A DNA stretch of 64,000 nt from Nocardia sp. XZ_19_385 (lineage in GTDB: Bacteria; Actinomycetota; Actinomycetes; Mycobacteriales; Mycobacteriaceae). The position numbers and the translations under genes were made by a program. The stretch is from assembly GCF_015355755.1 (NCBI RefSeq), contig NZ_JACVEE010000008.1:120907-184906 (forward strand). Reading direction: 5' to 3'. Below are positions 1-9,532 of the stretch, piece after piece. Position 1 is the stretch's first letter; every line of letters begins with the position of its first letter. Below the pieces are notes generated by a model. That model made no database searches. It had not been told where the DNA came from and saw only the letters and a program-made list of their open reading frames with translations.

Positions 1-1
1 G

Positions 2-2455
2 CCGCCGCAGGATTCGTCGCTGGCCGCCACCTACCGCAAACTCGACGCGGCGCGGCTCGATGGTGACCAGGTCGCCGACCTGCTGGTGGACGCGCTGGTG
101 TCCCCGGTGATCACCGCGCATCCCACCGAGACTCGCCGTCGCACCGTATTCGACGTGCAGACCAGCATCACCGATCTGATGCGGATGCGGCAGCGCTACG
201 ACGAAACCGAGGCCGAGCGCGCCGATTTCGAGTTGCAGATCCGCCGGCAGGTGCTGGCGCTGTGGCGGACGGCGCTGATCCGTTTGGCGCGCTTGCGGAT
301 TCAGGACGAGATCGCGGTGGGGCTGCGGTACTACGAGCTGACCCTGCTGGATGTGATCCCGGCGATCAACGCCGAAGTCCGTGCGGCGCTGCGGTCCCGA
401 TGGCCGGACACCGAACTGCTGTCGCGTCCGATCCTGCGACCCGGCTCCTGGATCGGTGGCGACCGCGATGGAAACCCCTATGTGACAGCGGAGGTGGTGC
501 GCCAGGCCGCACAACAAGCCGCTGGCGTGGCGTTCGGGCATTACCTGCGGGTACTGGTGGAGCTGGAGAAGTCGCTGTCGCTGTCGGCGCGGCTGGCCGA
601 GGTGTCGCCGGAGGTGACCGCATTGGCCGCCGCCGGATACGCGGACCCGCTGGTGCATGCCGACGAACCGTATCGCCGTGCGCTGCACGCGGTTCGGGCC
701 CGGCTCACCGTCACCGCGCAGCAGGCGCTCGGTAGCCTGCCCGCCGATGGTTTGGCCGGTCGCATCGAAGGGGTCGATCCGTATCCGGCGCCCCGCGCGG
801 TGCTCGACGACCTGGACGCGATCGACGCCTCGCTGCGCGCCAGCGGTGACGGGCTGCTGGCCGACGACCGCCTGGCCGCGCTGCGAAATGCCGTGGAGAC
901 CTTCGGATTCCACCTCCAGGGCCTGGACATGCGGCAGAACTCGGAGGTGCACGAGCAGGTCGTCGCCGAGATATTCGCCTGGGCCGGTGTGCATTCCGAT
1001 TACGCGAGCCTGGCCGAGGCCGAGCGGGTCGAGCTGCTCGCCGCGGAACTGCGCACCCGTCGTCCGCTGCTCGGCCCGCACGCACGGTTGAGCGAACTCG
1101 CCACCAAGGAGCTCGGCATCGTCCGCGCCGCCACCGAAGTCGTGGAAACCCTTGGGGCGGAGGCGATACCGAACTACATCATCAGTATGTGCACCTCCGT
1201 CAGCGACATGCTCGAGGCCGCGCTGCTGCTCAAAGAGGGCGGCCTGCTCGATCCGGGCCCGCCGGACGGCGCCCCGAGCTGCACGGTGGGAATCGTGCCC
1301 CTGTTCGAAACCATCGAGGACCTCGGCGCGGGCGCAACGACACTGTCGGCGGCCTTGGAAGTGCCGGTGTACCGAGATCTGGTGGCCGCCAGGGGTATGC
1401 GCCAGGAAGTCATGCTCGGCTACTCCGACTCCAACAAGGACGGCGGGTATCTCGCCGCGAACTGGGCGCTGTACCGCGCCGAACTGGACCTGGTCGAGGT
1501 GGCGCGCAAAGCGGGAATTCGGCTGCGGCTGTTCCACGGTCGGGGCGGCACGGTCGGTCGCGGCGGCGGCCGCAGCTACGACGCCATCCTCGCCCAGCCC
1601 GCCGGCGCCGTGCACGGCTCGCTGCGCCTGACCGAACAGGGCGAGGTGATCGCCGCCAAGTACGCCGAACCCCGTGCGGCACACCGCAATCTGGAATCAC
1701 TGATCGCGGGCACGCTGGAGTCGACCCTGCTGGATGTGGAAGGTCTCGGCGCCGACGCCGAACCCTCCTACCAACTCATGGACGACCTCGCGGCCCGCGC
1801 CCGCGCCGCCTACGCCCGCCTGGTGCACGAAACCCCCGGCTTCGTCCAGTATTTCCGTCAGTCGACCCCGGTCGCCGAGGTCGGCGACCTCAATATCGGC
1901 AGCCGCCCCGCCTCCCGCAAACCCACCAATTCGGTGTCCGACCTGCGCGCCATCCCCTGGGTGATGGCCTGGAGCCAGGCCCGCGTGATGCTCCCCGGCT
2001 GGTATGGCACCGGCACCGCCCTCGAAGAGTGGGTAGGCGACGATCCGCAGCGCCTGGCCACCCTCTCCGACCTGTACCGGCGGTGGCCGTTCTTCCGCAC
2101 GGTCATGTCGAACTTGGCCCAGGTGATGGCCAAGTCCGACCTCGACATCGCCGCCCGCTACGCCGACCTGGTCGACGACAAAACCTTGCGCGACACCATC
2201 TTCGAGATGATCCGCGACGAGCACGCCCGCACCGTCCGGATGCACGCCGCGATCACCGGCAACGACCACCTCCTCGCCGACAACGCCTCCCTGGCCGAGT
2301 CCATCCACAACCGCTTCCCCTACCTGGAGCCGCTCAACCAGATGCAGGTGGAACTGCTGCGCCGCTTGCGCTCCGGTGACGACAGCGACCTGGTGAAGCG
2401 TGGCATTCTGCTGACCATGAACGGCTTGGCCACCGCCCTGCGCAACTCGGGCTAG
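2..2455 (+). CDS. ppc: phosphoenolpyruvate carboxylase, 5'-truncated by window edge
   Basis: Cytoplasmic anaplerotic enzyme that carboxylates PEP with bicarbonate to oxaloacetate. The frame is open from base 2, and 28 residues precede the first in-frame GTG (86), so the gene starts left of the window; 817 residues are visible against roughly 900-950 for the family. The catalytic histidine lies in ITAHPTET (about visible residue 40). The second signature [16 protein letters not shown] and the glycine-rich [12 protein letters not shown] loop follow at about 1420-1570 nt. The end, [13 protein letters not shown], matches the family's conserved C-terminus, so the 3' end is intact. The next gene starts 37 bp downstream on the same strand. 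Identification is secure; only the start is missing. Confidence 0.96.
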   Translation, partial: PPQDSSLAATYRKLDAARLDGDQVADLLVDALVSPVITAHPTETRRRTVFDVQTSITDLMRMRQRYDETEAERADFELQIRRQVLALWRTALIRLARLRIQDEIAVGLRYYELTLLDVIPAINAEVRAALRSRWPDTELLSRPILRPGSWIGGDRDGNPYVTAEVVRQAAQQAAGVAFGHYLRVLVELEKSLSLSARLAEVSPEVTALAAAGYADPLVHADEPYRRALHAVRARLTVTAQQALGSLPADGLAGRIEGVDPYPAPRAVLDDLDAIDASLRASGDGLLADDRLAALRNAVETFGFHLQGLDMRQNSEVHEQVVAEIFAWAGVHSDYASLAEAERVELLAAELRTRRPLLGPHARLSELATKELGIVRAATEVVETLGAEAIPNYIISMCTSVSDMLEAALLLKEGGLLDPGPPDGAPSCTVGIVPLFETIEDLGAGATTLSAALEVPVYRDLVAARGMRQEVMLGYSDSNKDGGYLAANWALYRAELDLVEVARKAGIRLRLFHGRGGTVGRGGGRSYDAILAQPAGAVHGSLRLTEQGEVIAAKYAEPRAAHRNLESLIAGTLESTLLDVEGLGADAEPSYQLMDDLAARARAAYARLVHETPGFVQYFRQSTPVAEVGDLNIGSRPASRKPTNSVSDLRAIPWVMAWSQARVMLPGWYGTGTALEEWVGDDPQRLATLSDLYRRWPFFRTVMSNLAQVMAKSDLDIAARYADLVDDKTLRDTIFEMIRDEHARTVRMHAAITGNDHLLADNASLAESIHNRFPYLEPLNQMQVELLRRLRSGDDSDLVKRGILLTMNGLATALRNSG

Positions 2456-2492
2456 ACGACGTGGCCGGTGAACTTCGGTCGGAAGGAATGTT

Positions 2493-3806
2493 GTGGAGAT
2501 CGACGAGAAGGCAGTGGCGGCGCTGGGCGACCGGGTGCTCGGACCGGAGCACAAGAGTGTGCCCGCGGCGGCATGGGGGCGCACTGCGCGCGAGTTCCTC
2601 GATACCGAACCGCATCTCGACGATTTCCAGACACCGGTGTTCACCCTCGATCGGTCGGCGCTGACCCACAACCTGGCGGTCATGGGCGAGCTGGCCGAAG
2701 CCGCCGGGGTGCGATTGGCCCCGCACGGCAAGACGACGATGGCCCCGCAGTTGTGGGCCGAGCAATTGGCGGCGGGCTGCTGGGGCATCACCTTGGCGAC
2801 ACCCTGGCAGGTGCAGGTGGCGCGGTCGTTCGGCGTGCGCCGCATCGTGCTCGCCAATACGCTGGTCGATCCGCACGGATTGCGCTGGGTCGCCGAGGAA
2901 TTGGCGCGTGATCCGGCGTTCGAATTCGTCTGCTGGGCCGATAGCGTCGCCACGGTCGCATTGATGGACCAGCAGCTGCGCGCCGCGCCCGGCACCGGCC
3001 GAATCCGGGTCCTCGTGGAACTCGGTGGCGCGCAGGCACGTACCGGGGCCCGCACGATCGAGGAGGGTCATGCCATCGCCGCGGCGATCGAGCGCGCCGA
3101 TCGGCTGATCCTGGCGGGCGTCGGCGGATACGAGGGAGCGCTGGCGCGGGACCGCACACCGGAATCGATTGCGACCCTGCGGCATTACCTGGACGACGTC
3201 GCCCGCCTGCATCGCGAATTCGCCGCCGCGGGGCGCTACCGGGACGACGCGATCGTCACCGCGGGCGGCAGCTCCTACCAGGATCTGGTGCTCGAACACC
3301 TCGCCGGTCTCGCGGATGAGCAAGGTGCGCAAGGGGTTCCGACCACGGTCGTGCTGCGCTCCGGCGCGTACCTTATTCACGACGACGGCTTGTATGCCGA
3401 GGTCTCCCCGCTCATCCCGCAGCGCAGCGCTCGCCCGCTGCGCGCGGCCATGCACGCCTGGGCCCGCGTCCTGTCCCGCCCGGAACCCGGCCTCGCACTG
3501 CTGGACGCGGGCCGCCGAGACGTGCCCTTCGATTCAGGGCTTCCGGTACCGCAACATGTTGTGACGCAAGACCTTTCCGGTGTGGATGGCATGCTCGACT
3601 CGATGGCCATCGGCAAGCTCGCCGACCAGCACGCCTTCCTCCGGATGCCGAACGCTACCGCCGACGACCTCCCGGTCGGCACGGTACTGCGCCTCGGCCT
3701 CTCGCACCCCTGTACCGCTTTCGACAAGTGGCGCCTGATCCCCGTCATCGACGACGCGGACGCCCGCCGTCCCCGCGTAGTAGACCTCGTCCACACCTTC
3801 TTCTGA
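2493..3806 (+). CDS. PLP-dependent D-serine dehydratase / D-threonine aldolase-like enzyme
   Basis: Fold-type III (alanine-racemase-like) PLP enzyme of 437 aa. The probable Schiff-base lysine is K80 in APHGKTTM. The C-terminal SHPCTAFDKW has the His/Cys pair that binds zinc in eukaryote-type D-serine dehydratases and DSD1-like deaminases. The GTG start at 2493 is preceded by GGAAGGA (2481-2487) at a 5-nt spacing. It follows ppc closely (37 bp) and may be cotranscribed. The family acts on beta-hydroxy or other D-amino acids; the sequence does not fix the substrate (D-Ser, D-Thr or other). The family call is firm and the exact reaction is inferred. Confidence 0.8.
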   Translation: MEIDEKAVAALGDRVLGPEHKSVPAAAWGRTAREFLDTEPHLDDFQTPVFTLDRSALTHNLAVMGELAEAAGVRLAPHGKTTMAPQLWAEQLAAGCWGITLATPWQVQVARSFGVRRIVLANTLVDPHGLRWVAEELARDPAFEFVCWADSVATVALMDQQLRAAPGTGRIRVLVELGGAQARTGARTIEEGHAIAAAIERADRLILAGVGGYEGALARDRTPESIATLRHYLDDVARLHREFAAAGRYRDDAIVTAGGSSYQDLVLEHLAGLADEQGAQGVPTTVVLRSGAYLIHDDGLYAEVSPLIPQRSARPLRAAMHAWARVLSRPEPGLALLDAGRRDVPFDSGLPVPQHVVTQDLSGVDGMLDSMAIGKLADQHAFLRMPNATADDLPVGTVLRLGLSHPCTAFDKWRLIPVIDDADARRPRVVDLVHTFF

Positions 3807-3891
3807 CCCCGGGTACCACCGGGCTGCTGGTACCGCATTCCGGACGGTCGGCATACGCTCGGTCGACGTGCTGGAGAGAGTGGGGATTGCG

Positions 3892-4992
3892 ATGTCGAAG
3901 GTGATCATCGTCGGCGGCGGTATCGGTGGACTGGCCACCGCTGTGGCGTTCCACCGGCAGGGCTGGGATGTCGAGGTGCTGGAGCGGGCGCCGGAGATCA
4001 CCGAGGTCGGTGCGGGATTGTCGTTGTTTCCCAATGCTCTTCGAGCGCTGGATACTCTCGGTCTCGGTGACGAGGCGCGGGCGCACGCGCGCGAGCACGG
4101 CGCCGTCGGGATCCGGAACAGCAAGGGCGGCTGGCTGGCCCGCCCTGACACAGCCGCTATTCGAGACCGGTACGGCTTGCCGGTCATGGTGCATCGCGCA
4201 GATCTGGTCGACATTCTCCGGCGTGCGATCCCGGAAGACGCGGTGCGCACCGGCATTTCGGTGACGGAGGCGCACTCCGGCGGCAGCGTGGAACATTCCG
4301 AGGGCACCTCCACCGGTGACCTGGTTGTCGGTGCGGACGGCATCAACAGCGTTGTCCGGCGCGCGGTGTGCGGCCAGATCACCCCGAAGTATGCCGGTGC
4401 GACTGCCTGGCGCATGGTGTTGACTCCCACCCAGCCGATGGACGACCTCGGTGAAACCTGGGGCCACGGCGAACGATTCGGCTTCACGCCACTCGGCGAT
4501 GGCCGCGTCTACTGTTACGCCACCGCGAATCTGCCCGCGGGGACGAAAACCGACGGCCTCGAGGAACTGAAACGCCGCTTCGGGTCCTGGCACGCGCCGA
4601 TCCCGAGCTTGCTCGAGGCCGCCGAGGCATCCGCTGTCCTGCAGAATGATCTCTACTACTTACCGCCCCTGAAAACCTTTGTGGCCGAACGTATCGCGCT
4701 GCTCGGAGACGCCGCGCACGCTATGACGCCGAACCTCGGGCAGGGTGGTTGCCAAGCCTTGGAAGACGCGGTCGTGCTGGCCAAGGTCATGCGGGAGGGT
4801 GGAAACCTCGCCCGATACGACGAGCTGCGCCGACCTCGAACGCAAATGATCGCCGCCCGCTCGAACCGGGCAGGGATGGTCGCCCAGCTTTCGTGGGCGC
4901 CGCTGGCCTGGTTGCGCGACTCGTTGCTCCGGCTGGTTCCGGCCTCCGCGCAGGTGAAAGCCATGGCGCCGGTGCTGGACTGGAAGCCCTAG
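3892..4992 (+). CDS. FAD-dependent aromatic-ring-type monooxygenase
   Basis: Group A flavoprotein monooxygenase (salicylate/p-hydroxybenzoate hydroxylase-like), 366 aa. The N-terminal FAD-binding GGGIGG (residues 8-13) follows a beta strand (KVIIV). The second FAD motif LLGDAAHAMTPNLGQG lies at about residues 269-284. I use the ATG at 3892 rather than the in-frame GTG at 3868, because the dinucleotide fold then begins at residue 3 as in relatives; a purine-rich stretch precedes it. The substrate cannot be read from the sequence. Its stop codon overlaps by 4 bp, tail to tail, with the stop of the minus-strand Clp-N gene. No aromatic catabolic genes are nearby. Confidence 0.85.
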   Translation: MSKVIIVGGGIGGLATAVAFHRQGWDVEVLERAPEITEVGAGLSLFPNALRALDTLGLGDEARAHAREHGAVGIRNSKGGWLARPDTAAIRDRYGLPVMVHRADLVDILRRAIPEDAVRTGISVTEAHSGGSVEHSEGTSTGDLVVGADGINSVVRRAVCGQITPKYAGATAWRMVLTPTQPMDDLGETWGHGERFGFTPLGDGRVYCYATANLPAGTKTDGLEELKRRFGSWHAPIPSLLEAAEASAVLQNDLYYLPPLKTFVAERIALLGDAAHAMTPNLGQGGCQALEDAVVLAKVMREGGNLARYDELRRPRTQMIAARSNRAGMVAQLSWAPLAWLRDSLLRLVPASAQVKAMAPVLDWKP

Positions 4993-5648
4993 TCGGTACC
5001 GGTGACGATGCCGCGGACCTTCGCGGTGACCTCGTCGGTGTCCACGCCGAGCGCCCCGAAGACGCGTTTGGCCAGTTCCGGGTCGGCGTCGAGTAGGCCG
5101 AGCAGCAGGTGCTCTGCGCCCACGACCTCGCTACCAGCCCGGACGGCCTCGTCGTTCGCATGCAGGAATGCTGTCCGGACCAGCGGTGCGAGCTGCAGGC
5201 GGCTCGGCCCGACGGGATGGCGCAGGTCCTCGGCGGTGAGCCCGAGTGTGGTGATGGCCGCGGCGGCGGGGGAGTCGACGTGCGCGGACTCGCTGCGAAT
5301 GATGCCCAGCAGCACGTGGTCCGGCGTGATCGCGGTGTGACCCAGCGCTATCGATTCGCGCAGCGAGGCCTGCAACGCTTCCTTGGCTCCGTCGGTGAAG
5401 GGTAGGAACTCCGGTGCGGCTTCGGAGCCGGTGTCGGGTTGCAGCCCGACTCGTTCGACCGCGGCCGATGGCGTATACCCGTGCAGGTGCAGCGCTTTGG
5501 CGGTTGGCGAGTTCTCTTCGGATTCCGCTTCCCGCAGCACCGCGACGAGTAGATGCTCGGCCCCGATGAAGTGATGGTTGAGCGCGCGCGCCTCTTCTTG
5601 CGCGAGCACCACTACGCGGCGAGCTCGATCGGTGAATTTCTCGAACAA
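4989..5648 (-). CDS. stand-alone double Clp-N domain protein
   Basis: 219-aa protein made of two Clp-N (ClpC/ClpA N-terminal) repeats. The start FTDRARRVVVLAQEEAR and FIGAEHLLVAVLRE are typical of ClpC, and a second copy includes LPFTDGAKEALQASLRE and VVGAEHLLLGLL. There is no Walker A/B motif or AAA+ domain, so it cannot unfold substrates itself. Proteins of this kind probably bind substrates, adaptors or phospho-arginine-like degrons; the role here is inferred only. It converges with the upstream monooxygenase with overlapping stops. The two WYL regulators follow on the same strand but about 85 bp away, with no clear operon link. Confidence 0.82.
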   Translation of the reverse strand: MFEKFTDRARRVVVLAQEEARALNHHFIGAEHLLVAVLREAESEENSPTAKALHLHGYTPSAAVERVGLQPDTGSEAAPEFLPFTDGAKEALQASLRESIALGHTAITPDHVLLGIIRSESAHVDSPAAAAITTLGLTAEDLRHPVGPSRLQLAPLVRTAFLHANDEAVRAGSEVVGAEHLLLGLLDADPELAKRVFGALGVDTDEVTAKVRGIVTGTD

Positions 5649-5732
5649 TGCGCCTCCCAGTCCGGAAGCTGTCGTCGGGTTCCATCGTAGTGGGGATTTC
5701 CTCCGCCGCCGCCGGATTCAGCGACGCGAAGG

Positions 5733-6698
5733 CTACTCCGGGAACTCGCGCACCGCGCCCGAGCAGCGCTCGGCCTGCCGGCGCAGCGCCGCGACGAGTT
5801 CGGGCGGGCCGGTGAGCAGGGTGAAGTCGAGATCGGAGGACGCGATCATCCAGACCAGGGCTTCGGGCGTATCGGCGCCGACGTGCAGGCGGCAGCTGTG
5901 CTCGTCGAACGCCTCGACCACACCCATCCCCGGCCACACCCGGGCGCTGGCGTCATCCGCGGACACGTGCAGCAGCACCGTCGCCTGATACGGCCAGGTA
6001 CGCACGGACAGCTGGCGCGAAAGGTAGGTCGCCACATCGGTTTCCGGCAGTTCCCGCGGCGTGAAACGGGGACCGGTCGGTATGCGCGGGGTCAGCCGAT
6101 CCACCCGGAACGTGCGCCAGTCTCCGCGATCGACATCCCAGGCCACCAGGTACCAGTGGCGGCTGAAGTGAACGAGGCTGTGCGGCTCCACTTTTCGGAT
6201 ACCGCTGGCACCGCCGTGCGCACGGTAGTCGAAACGCAGTTGCTCCCGGCGCTGGCAGGCCTCGGCGATGGCCATCAACGTGTCCGGTTCCACGGTCGCT
6301 CGCGGTGTGCCGACCCGGACGGTCGCGCCCCGGAGCGTGCGAACGCGATGCCGCAATCGCGGCGGCAGCACCTGCTCCAGCTTGCTCAGCGCCCGCACCG
6401 CCGCCTCCTCGATACCGGCGACACTGCCATCGGACGCGCCGCGCAGACTCACCGCGACCGCCACCGCCTCCTCGTCGTCGAGCAGCAGCGGGGGCAGCGC
6501 GGCACCGGCACCCAGCCGATATCCGGCCGTGCCCTGGTTGGCGTGCACCGGATAACCGAGTTCCCGCAGCCGCTCCACATCGCGGCGCACGGTGCGCCCG
6601 GTGACGCCGAGCCGTTCGGAGAGCTCGGTGCCGGTCCAATCGCGGTGGGTCTGCAGCAGGGCCAGCAGTTTCAGTAGTCGCGCCGAGGTTTCCAACAT
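5733..6698 (-). CDS. WYL-domain transcriptional regulator (first)
   Basis: 321-aa regulator with an N-terminal DeoR/HTH_11-type winged helix (LSERLGVTGRTVRRDVERLRELGYPV, split here by eye into recognition helix TGRTVRRDVERL) and a WYL effector domain starting near residue 140, including HWYLVAWDVDRGDWRTFRVDR. WYL domains sense small ligands or nucleic acids and act as repressors or activators. A symmetrical site, TTAGGA-N9-TCCTAA (6720-6740), lies 22 bp upstream of the start, suggesting autoregulation. No divergent target is present, since the neighbour upstream is the second WYL gene in the same orientation. Confidence 0.88.
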   Translation of the reverse strand: MLETSARLLKLLALLQTHRDWTGTELSERLGVTGRTVRRDVERLRELGYPVHANQGTAGYRLGAGAALPPLLLDDEEAVAVAVSLRGASDGSVAGIEEAAVRALSKLEQVLPPRLRHRVRTLRGATVRVGTPRATVEPDTLMAIAEACQRREQLRFDYRAHGGASGIRKVEPHSLVHFSRHWYLVAWDVDRGDWRTFRVDRLTPRIPTGPRFTPRELPETDVATYLSRQLSVRTWPYQATVLLHVSADDASARVWPGMGVVEAFDEHSCRLHVGADTPEALVWMIASSDLDFTLLTGPPELVAALRRQAERCSGAVREFPE

Positions 6699-6719
6699 GA
6701 ATCCGAGAATGCCAGATAC

Positions 6720-6740
6720 TTAGGAACGAGACGGTCCTAA
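6720..6740. promoter_or_regulatory. palindromic operator candidate for the first WYL regulator
   Basis: Symmetrical element TTAGGA-n-CG-nnn-CG-n-TCCTAA, 21 bp, centred about 32 bp upstream of the WYL gene start at 6698. The outer six bases and the internal CG dinucleotides are all mirrored. Its position suggests a self-regulating dimer site. Confidence 0.5.
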
Positions 6741-6763
6741 CACCTCTACTGTCGGCATGCCGG

Positions 6764-7732
6764 TTACTGGCGGTAGTTGTCTGCCATGCCAGCGGCGATC
6801 GCGGCGAGCTGGGCGCGCAGCTCCGGCGGATCGAGGATCTCCGCACCGGCGCCGAGCGGCAGAATACTGTGCACTAGAACGGGATACGATTCGGAGGCGA
6901 GTTCCACCTCGACCCAGTCGTCCGCGTCCGGTTCGCTCATCGACGCCAAAGCCGCAGTGACGGCGGCGGGTTCGAAACTCAGCCGGAGTAGTCGAATGTG
7001 ATCGGCCCGGACGCGGCAGCGGGCGCGTACGCGCAGCATGGATTGCGCGAAGCCTTCCTGTGCCTCGGCCCAATGTGCGGCGAGATCGAAATCCTCTGGG
7101 CGGGTGAAATATTCATCGGTCTGCTCGGCGACCGTGATCCGGCCGACCCGGTAGGAGCGGATGTCGTGGCGATGACGGGCGACCAGATACCAGGTACCCG
7201 CTTTGAGCACCAGCCCGAGCGGATCGAGCAGGCGTTCGACCTCCCGGTCCTTGCGTCCGTAGGTCACCTGCAGCCTGCGGTCGTGCCACAGTGCGTCGGC
7301 GATGGTGGCCAGGGTCGGTGTCTCCTCGGGGCGATGGAACCAGCCGGGCACATCGATATGCACGCGCTCGGCGACCCGGGTGGCTCGCCCGCGCAGTTCC
7401 GGCGGCAGGGCGGCGAGCACCTTGAGCTGCGCGGTCGCGAGCACCGTGCCCAGTCCGAGGTCGGCGGCCGCGCCGGGGAGTCCGGCGAGCAGCACCGCGT
7501 CGGCTTCCTCCGAGGTCAACCCGGTCAACCGCGTCCGGTAACCGTCGACCAGCCGGATACCGCCCAGCCGCCCCGGCTCGCTGTACACCGGAACTCCCGC
7601 CTCCGACAGCGCCTCTACGTCGCGATATACCGTCCGCACCGAGACCTCCAGCGCCGCGGCCAGCTCCGGAGCGGTGACCCTGCCGCGGGTCTGCAGCAGC
7701 AGGAGAAGTTGCACCAATCGGCTCGCACGCAT
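6764..7732 (-). CDS. WYL-domain transcriptional regulator (second)
   Basis: 322-aa regulator. An HTH_11 domain at residues 1-60 (LAAALEVSVRTVYRDVEAL) is followed by a WYL domain from about residue 140 (GTWYLVARHRHDIRSYRVGR) and a C-terminal WCX-like extension. It is divergent from the PNPOx-fold gene at 7796; the 63-bp gap holds a perfect 7+7-bp palindrome (7755-7773). That arrangement is typical of a local repressor controlling the divergent gene. It resembles the first WYL regulator in architecture but the two are clearly different in sequence. Confidence 0.88.
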   Translation of the reverse strand: MRASRLVQLLLLLQTRGRVTAPELAAALEVSVRTVYRDVEALSEAGVPVYSEPGRLGGIRLVDGYRTRLTGLTSEEADAVLLAGLPGAAADLGLGTVLATAQLKVLAALPPELRGRATRVAERVHIDVPGWFHRPEETPTLATIADALWHDRRLQVTYGRKDREVERLLDPLGLVLKAGTWYLVARHRHDIRSYRVGRITVAEQTDEYFTRPEDFDLAAHWAEAQEGFAQSMLRVRARCRVRADHIRLLRLSFEPAAVTAALASMSEPDADDWVEVELASESYPVLVHSILPLGAGAEILDPPELRAQLAAIAAGMADNYRQ

Positions 7733-7754
7733 GGTTTCGAGATTATCCGGAAAA

Positions 7755-7773
7755 CTTGACAGTAGATGTCAAG
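7755..7773. promoter_or_regulatory. perfect operator palindrome between WYL gene and PNPOx gene
   Basis: CTTGACA-GTAGA-TGTCAAG: 7-bp arms, perfectly complementary, 5-bp spacer. The left arm contains a TTGACA hexamer that could serve as the -35 of the plus-strand gene starting at 7796, so a bound repressor would block it. Best candidate binding site of the adjacent WYL regulator. Confidence 0.6.
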
Positions 7774-7795
7774 GTTGGCTCGTAGCGTTGCTGAC

Positions 7796-8284
7796 ATGAC
7801 CGTTTGGAGCGAGTTCGTCCAGGAAGCACCGAAAATCGCGGCCCTGTTCTCGAGTCGGCACAAAGCGACCGACAACCTCTGCATGCTCGGCACCGTCCGC
7901 GCCGACGGTTCCCCGCGTATCAGCCCGATCGAACCGCGGCTCTTCGACGGCATGCTGGTGCTCGCGGGCATGCCGAACACCACGAAGTTCAAGGACCTGG
8001 AGCGCGACCCCCGGTTCTGTCTGCACACCGCCACCATCGATCCCATGGTCGGCGACGGCGACGTGAAACTCTTCGGCGCCGTCACCGACCTACAGGACAA
8101 GCAGGTACACGCCCGATTCGCCCAGGACCTGTTCGACGAATCGGGTTTCGACATTCGCGGCGAGGAGTTCGACCACTTCTACGTCGCCGACCTCACCGGC
8201 GCATCGTGTATCGAGGCCGCCGACAACCAGCTCGCGATCACCATCTGGAAGCCGGGCGAGGGCGAGCGCGTCGTGCGGAAGTGA
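7796..8284 (+). CDS. pyridoxamine 5'-phosphate oxidase-fold protein
   Basis: 162-aa split-barrel protein of the PNPOx/FMN- or F420-binding superfamily. Recognisable features are NLCMLGTVRADGSPRISPIE (residues 27-46), the strand pattern MLVLAGMPNTTKFKDLERDP, and RFCLHTA. The ATG at 7796 is preferred to the in-frame ATG at 7766, because the latter lies inside the operator palindrome. With TAGCGT at 7783-7788 as a -10, translation may be leaderless. Reaction and cofactor are unknown; heme-, FMN- and F420-binding relatives exist. Likely controlled by the divergent WYL regulator. Confidence 0.75.
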   Translation: MTVWSEFVQEAPKIAALFSSRHKATDNLCMLGTVRADGSPRISPIEPRLFDGMLVLAGMPNTTKFKDLERDPRFCLHTATIDPMVGDGDVKLFGAVTDLQDKQVHARFAQDLFDESGFDIRGEEFDHFYVADLTGASCIEAADNQLAITIWKPGEGERVVRK

Positions 8285-8287
8285 CGG

Positions 8288-9457
8288 TCAGGCCGCCGGG
8301 AAATGGCGGTCGAGGAATCGGGCGAACACCTGACGGGAGATCTGGGTGCCCCAGTCACCCCAGCTGAAGTCGTAGACGTGGTCGCCGTAGGGGATCGGCA
8401 GCAGATCATGCTGCACCCCTGCGGTTTTCAGCTTTTCCGCCAGCAGCGCCGATTGCGCGTAGGCGACGATGTGGTCCCGGGTCCCGTGCAGGAGGAGGGT
8501 GGGCGGCACGCCGGGCCGGACATAGGTGATCGGTGAGGCGGCGGCGTATCGGTCCGGGAACTCCTCCGGCGTACCACCGATATAGTCCCGCAACGCTTTT
8601 CGCGCGTACTCCGGATCGCCGGAGTCGCGGTAGCCGAGGGCCAGGTCGGCCGGCGGATAGAACGCGGCGACCGCGCGCACCGAGGTGTCGCCCACCGGGC
8701 AGCTCGGCGGCACCCGGTCGTCGGCGTATCCGCCCAGCAGGGCGAGGTTCCCGCCCGCCGAGCCGCCGGCCAGCATCACTCGCTCCGGATCCACGCCGAA
8801 CTCCCGCGCGTGCTGCTTGACCCAGCCCACCGCGCATTTCACGTCACCGGGCGCCTGATTCCAGCGCGGCGGGGGCGCGAGCCGGTATTCGATGGCGAAC
8901 ACCGCATAGCCCTTGTCGTTGAGCCACTTGTGCCACCGCGGCGCTTCGCCCCGATCACCCTCGGACCAGCCCCCGCCGTGCACCCACACCACCGCCGGGC
9001 GCGGACTTTCCGCGGCGCGGGACGGAAGTTTCGGATCCAGCAGCAAATTGGTGCCGTCGACGGTCGCGTAGGTAGTAGACATCGATTCCATCGGCTTACC
9101 GGAATTCGACCCGCCGGTGAGGTAATCCAGCACCGACAATTCCGCGCCACGCCGGTGCGCCTCCCGCCACGAGGCGACAAGCGGAAAGCAGGCGGCGATC
9201 ATCGCTATCACGCACACGATTCCGACCAGCTTGCCGACTATCCGCAATACCCTGGCATTGCGCTGCTGCAAGAGGATCGCGCTGATTCCGAGCCCCAGTA
9301 GGCCGACCGGAAGCAAATACAGTCCGAAGTTGCTGACCAGCAGTGAGAGCGGGATCAGGCGTGGCGGAATATCGGCCCAGGCGATCACGAACGTGATGGA
9401 CGCCAGCAACGCGGCCAGTGCCAACCCGAGGGTGGCAACAATCCAGCGGATCACCAT
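8288..9457 (-). CDS. membrane-anchored alpha/beta-hydrolase (esterase/lipase, HSL type)
   Basis: 389-aa hydrolase. Three hydrophobic helices occupy roughly residues 4-28, 36-63 and 73-95, followed by an alpha/beta-hydrolase domain. The oxyanion-hole motif HGGGW is at 160-164 and the nucleophile elbow GGSAGG at 231-236 (Ser233). Asp328 (in HGTRDH) and His360 (in PYGDHVYD) fit the remaining triad positions. The catalytic domain presumably faces the cell exterior if the third helix exports it, but topology is uncertain. It ends 4 bp from the convergent PNPOx gene. Substrate is not predictable beyond short or medium acyl esters. Confidence 0.85.
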   Translation of the reverse strand: MVIRWIVATLGLALAALLASITFVIAWADIPPRLIPLSLLVSNFGLYLLPVGLLGLGISAILLQQRNARVLRIVGKLVGIVCVIAMIAACFPLVASWREAHRRGAELSVLDYLTGGSNSGKPMESMSTTYATVDGTNLLLDPKLPSRAAESPRPAVVWVHGGGWSEGDRGEAPRWHKWLNDKGYAVFAIEYRLAPPPRWNQAPGDVKCAVGWVKQHAREFGVDPERVMLAGGSAGGNLALLGGYADDRVPPSCPVGDTSVRAVAAFYPPADLALGYRDSGDPEYARKALRDYIGGTPEEFPDRYAAASPITYVRPGVPPTLLLHGTRDHIVAYAQSALLAEKLKTAGVQHDLLPIPYGDHVYDFSWGDWGTQISRQVFARFLDRHFPAA

Positions 9458-9532
9458 TCGCTCATTAACCCACGGCCCCCTGCGGTTTCCGGGTCCGGCA
9501 CGCCGCGCCCACTCGCGGACCCGGTTCGATGC

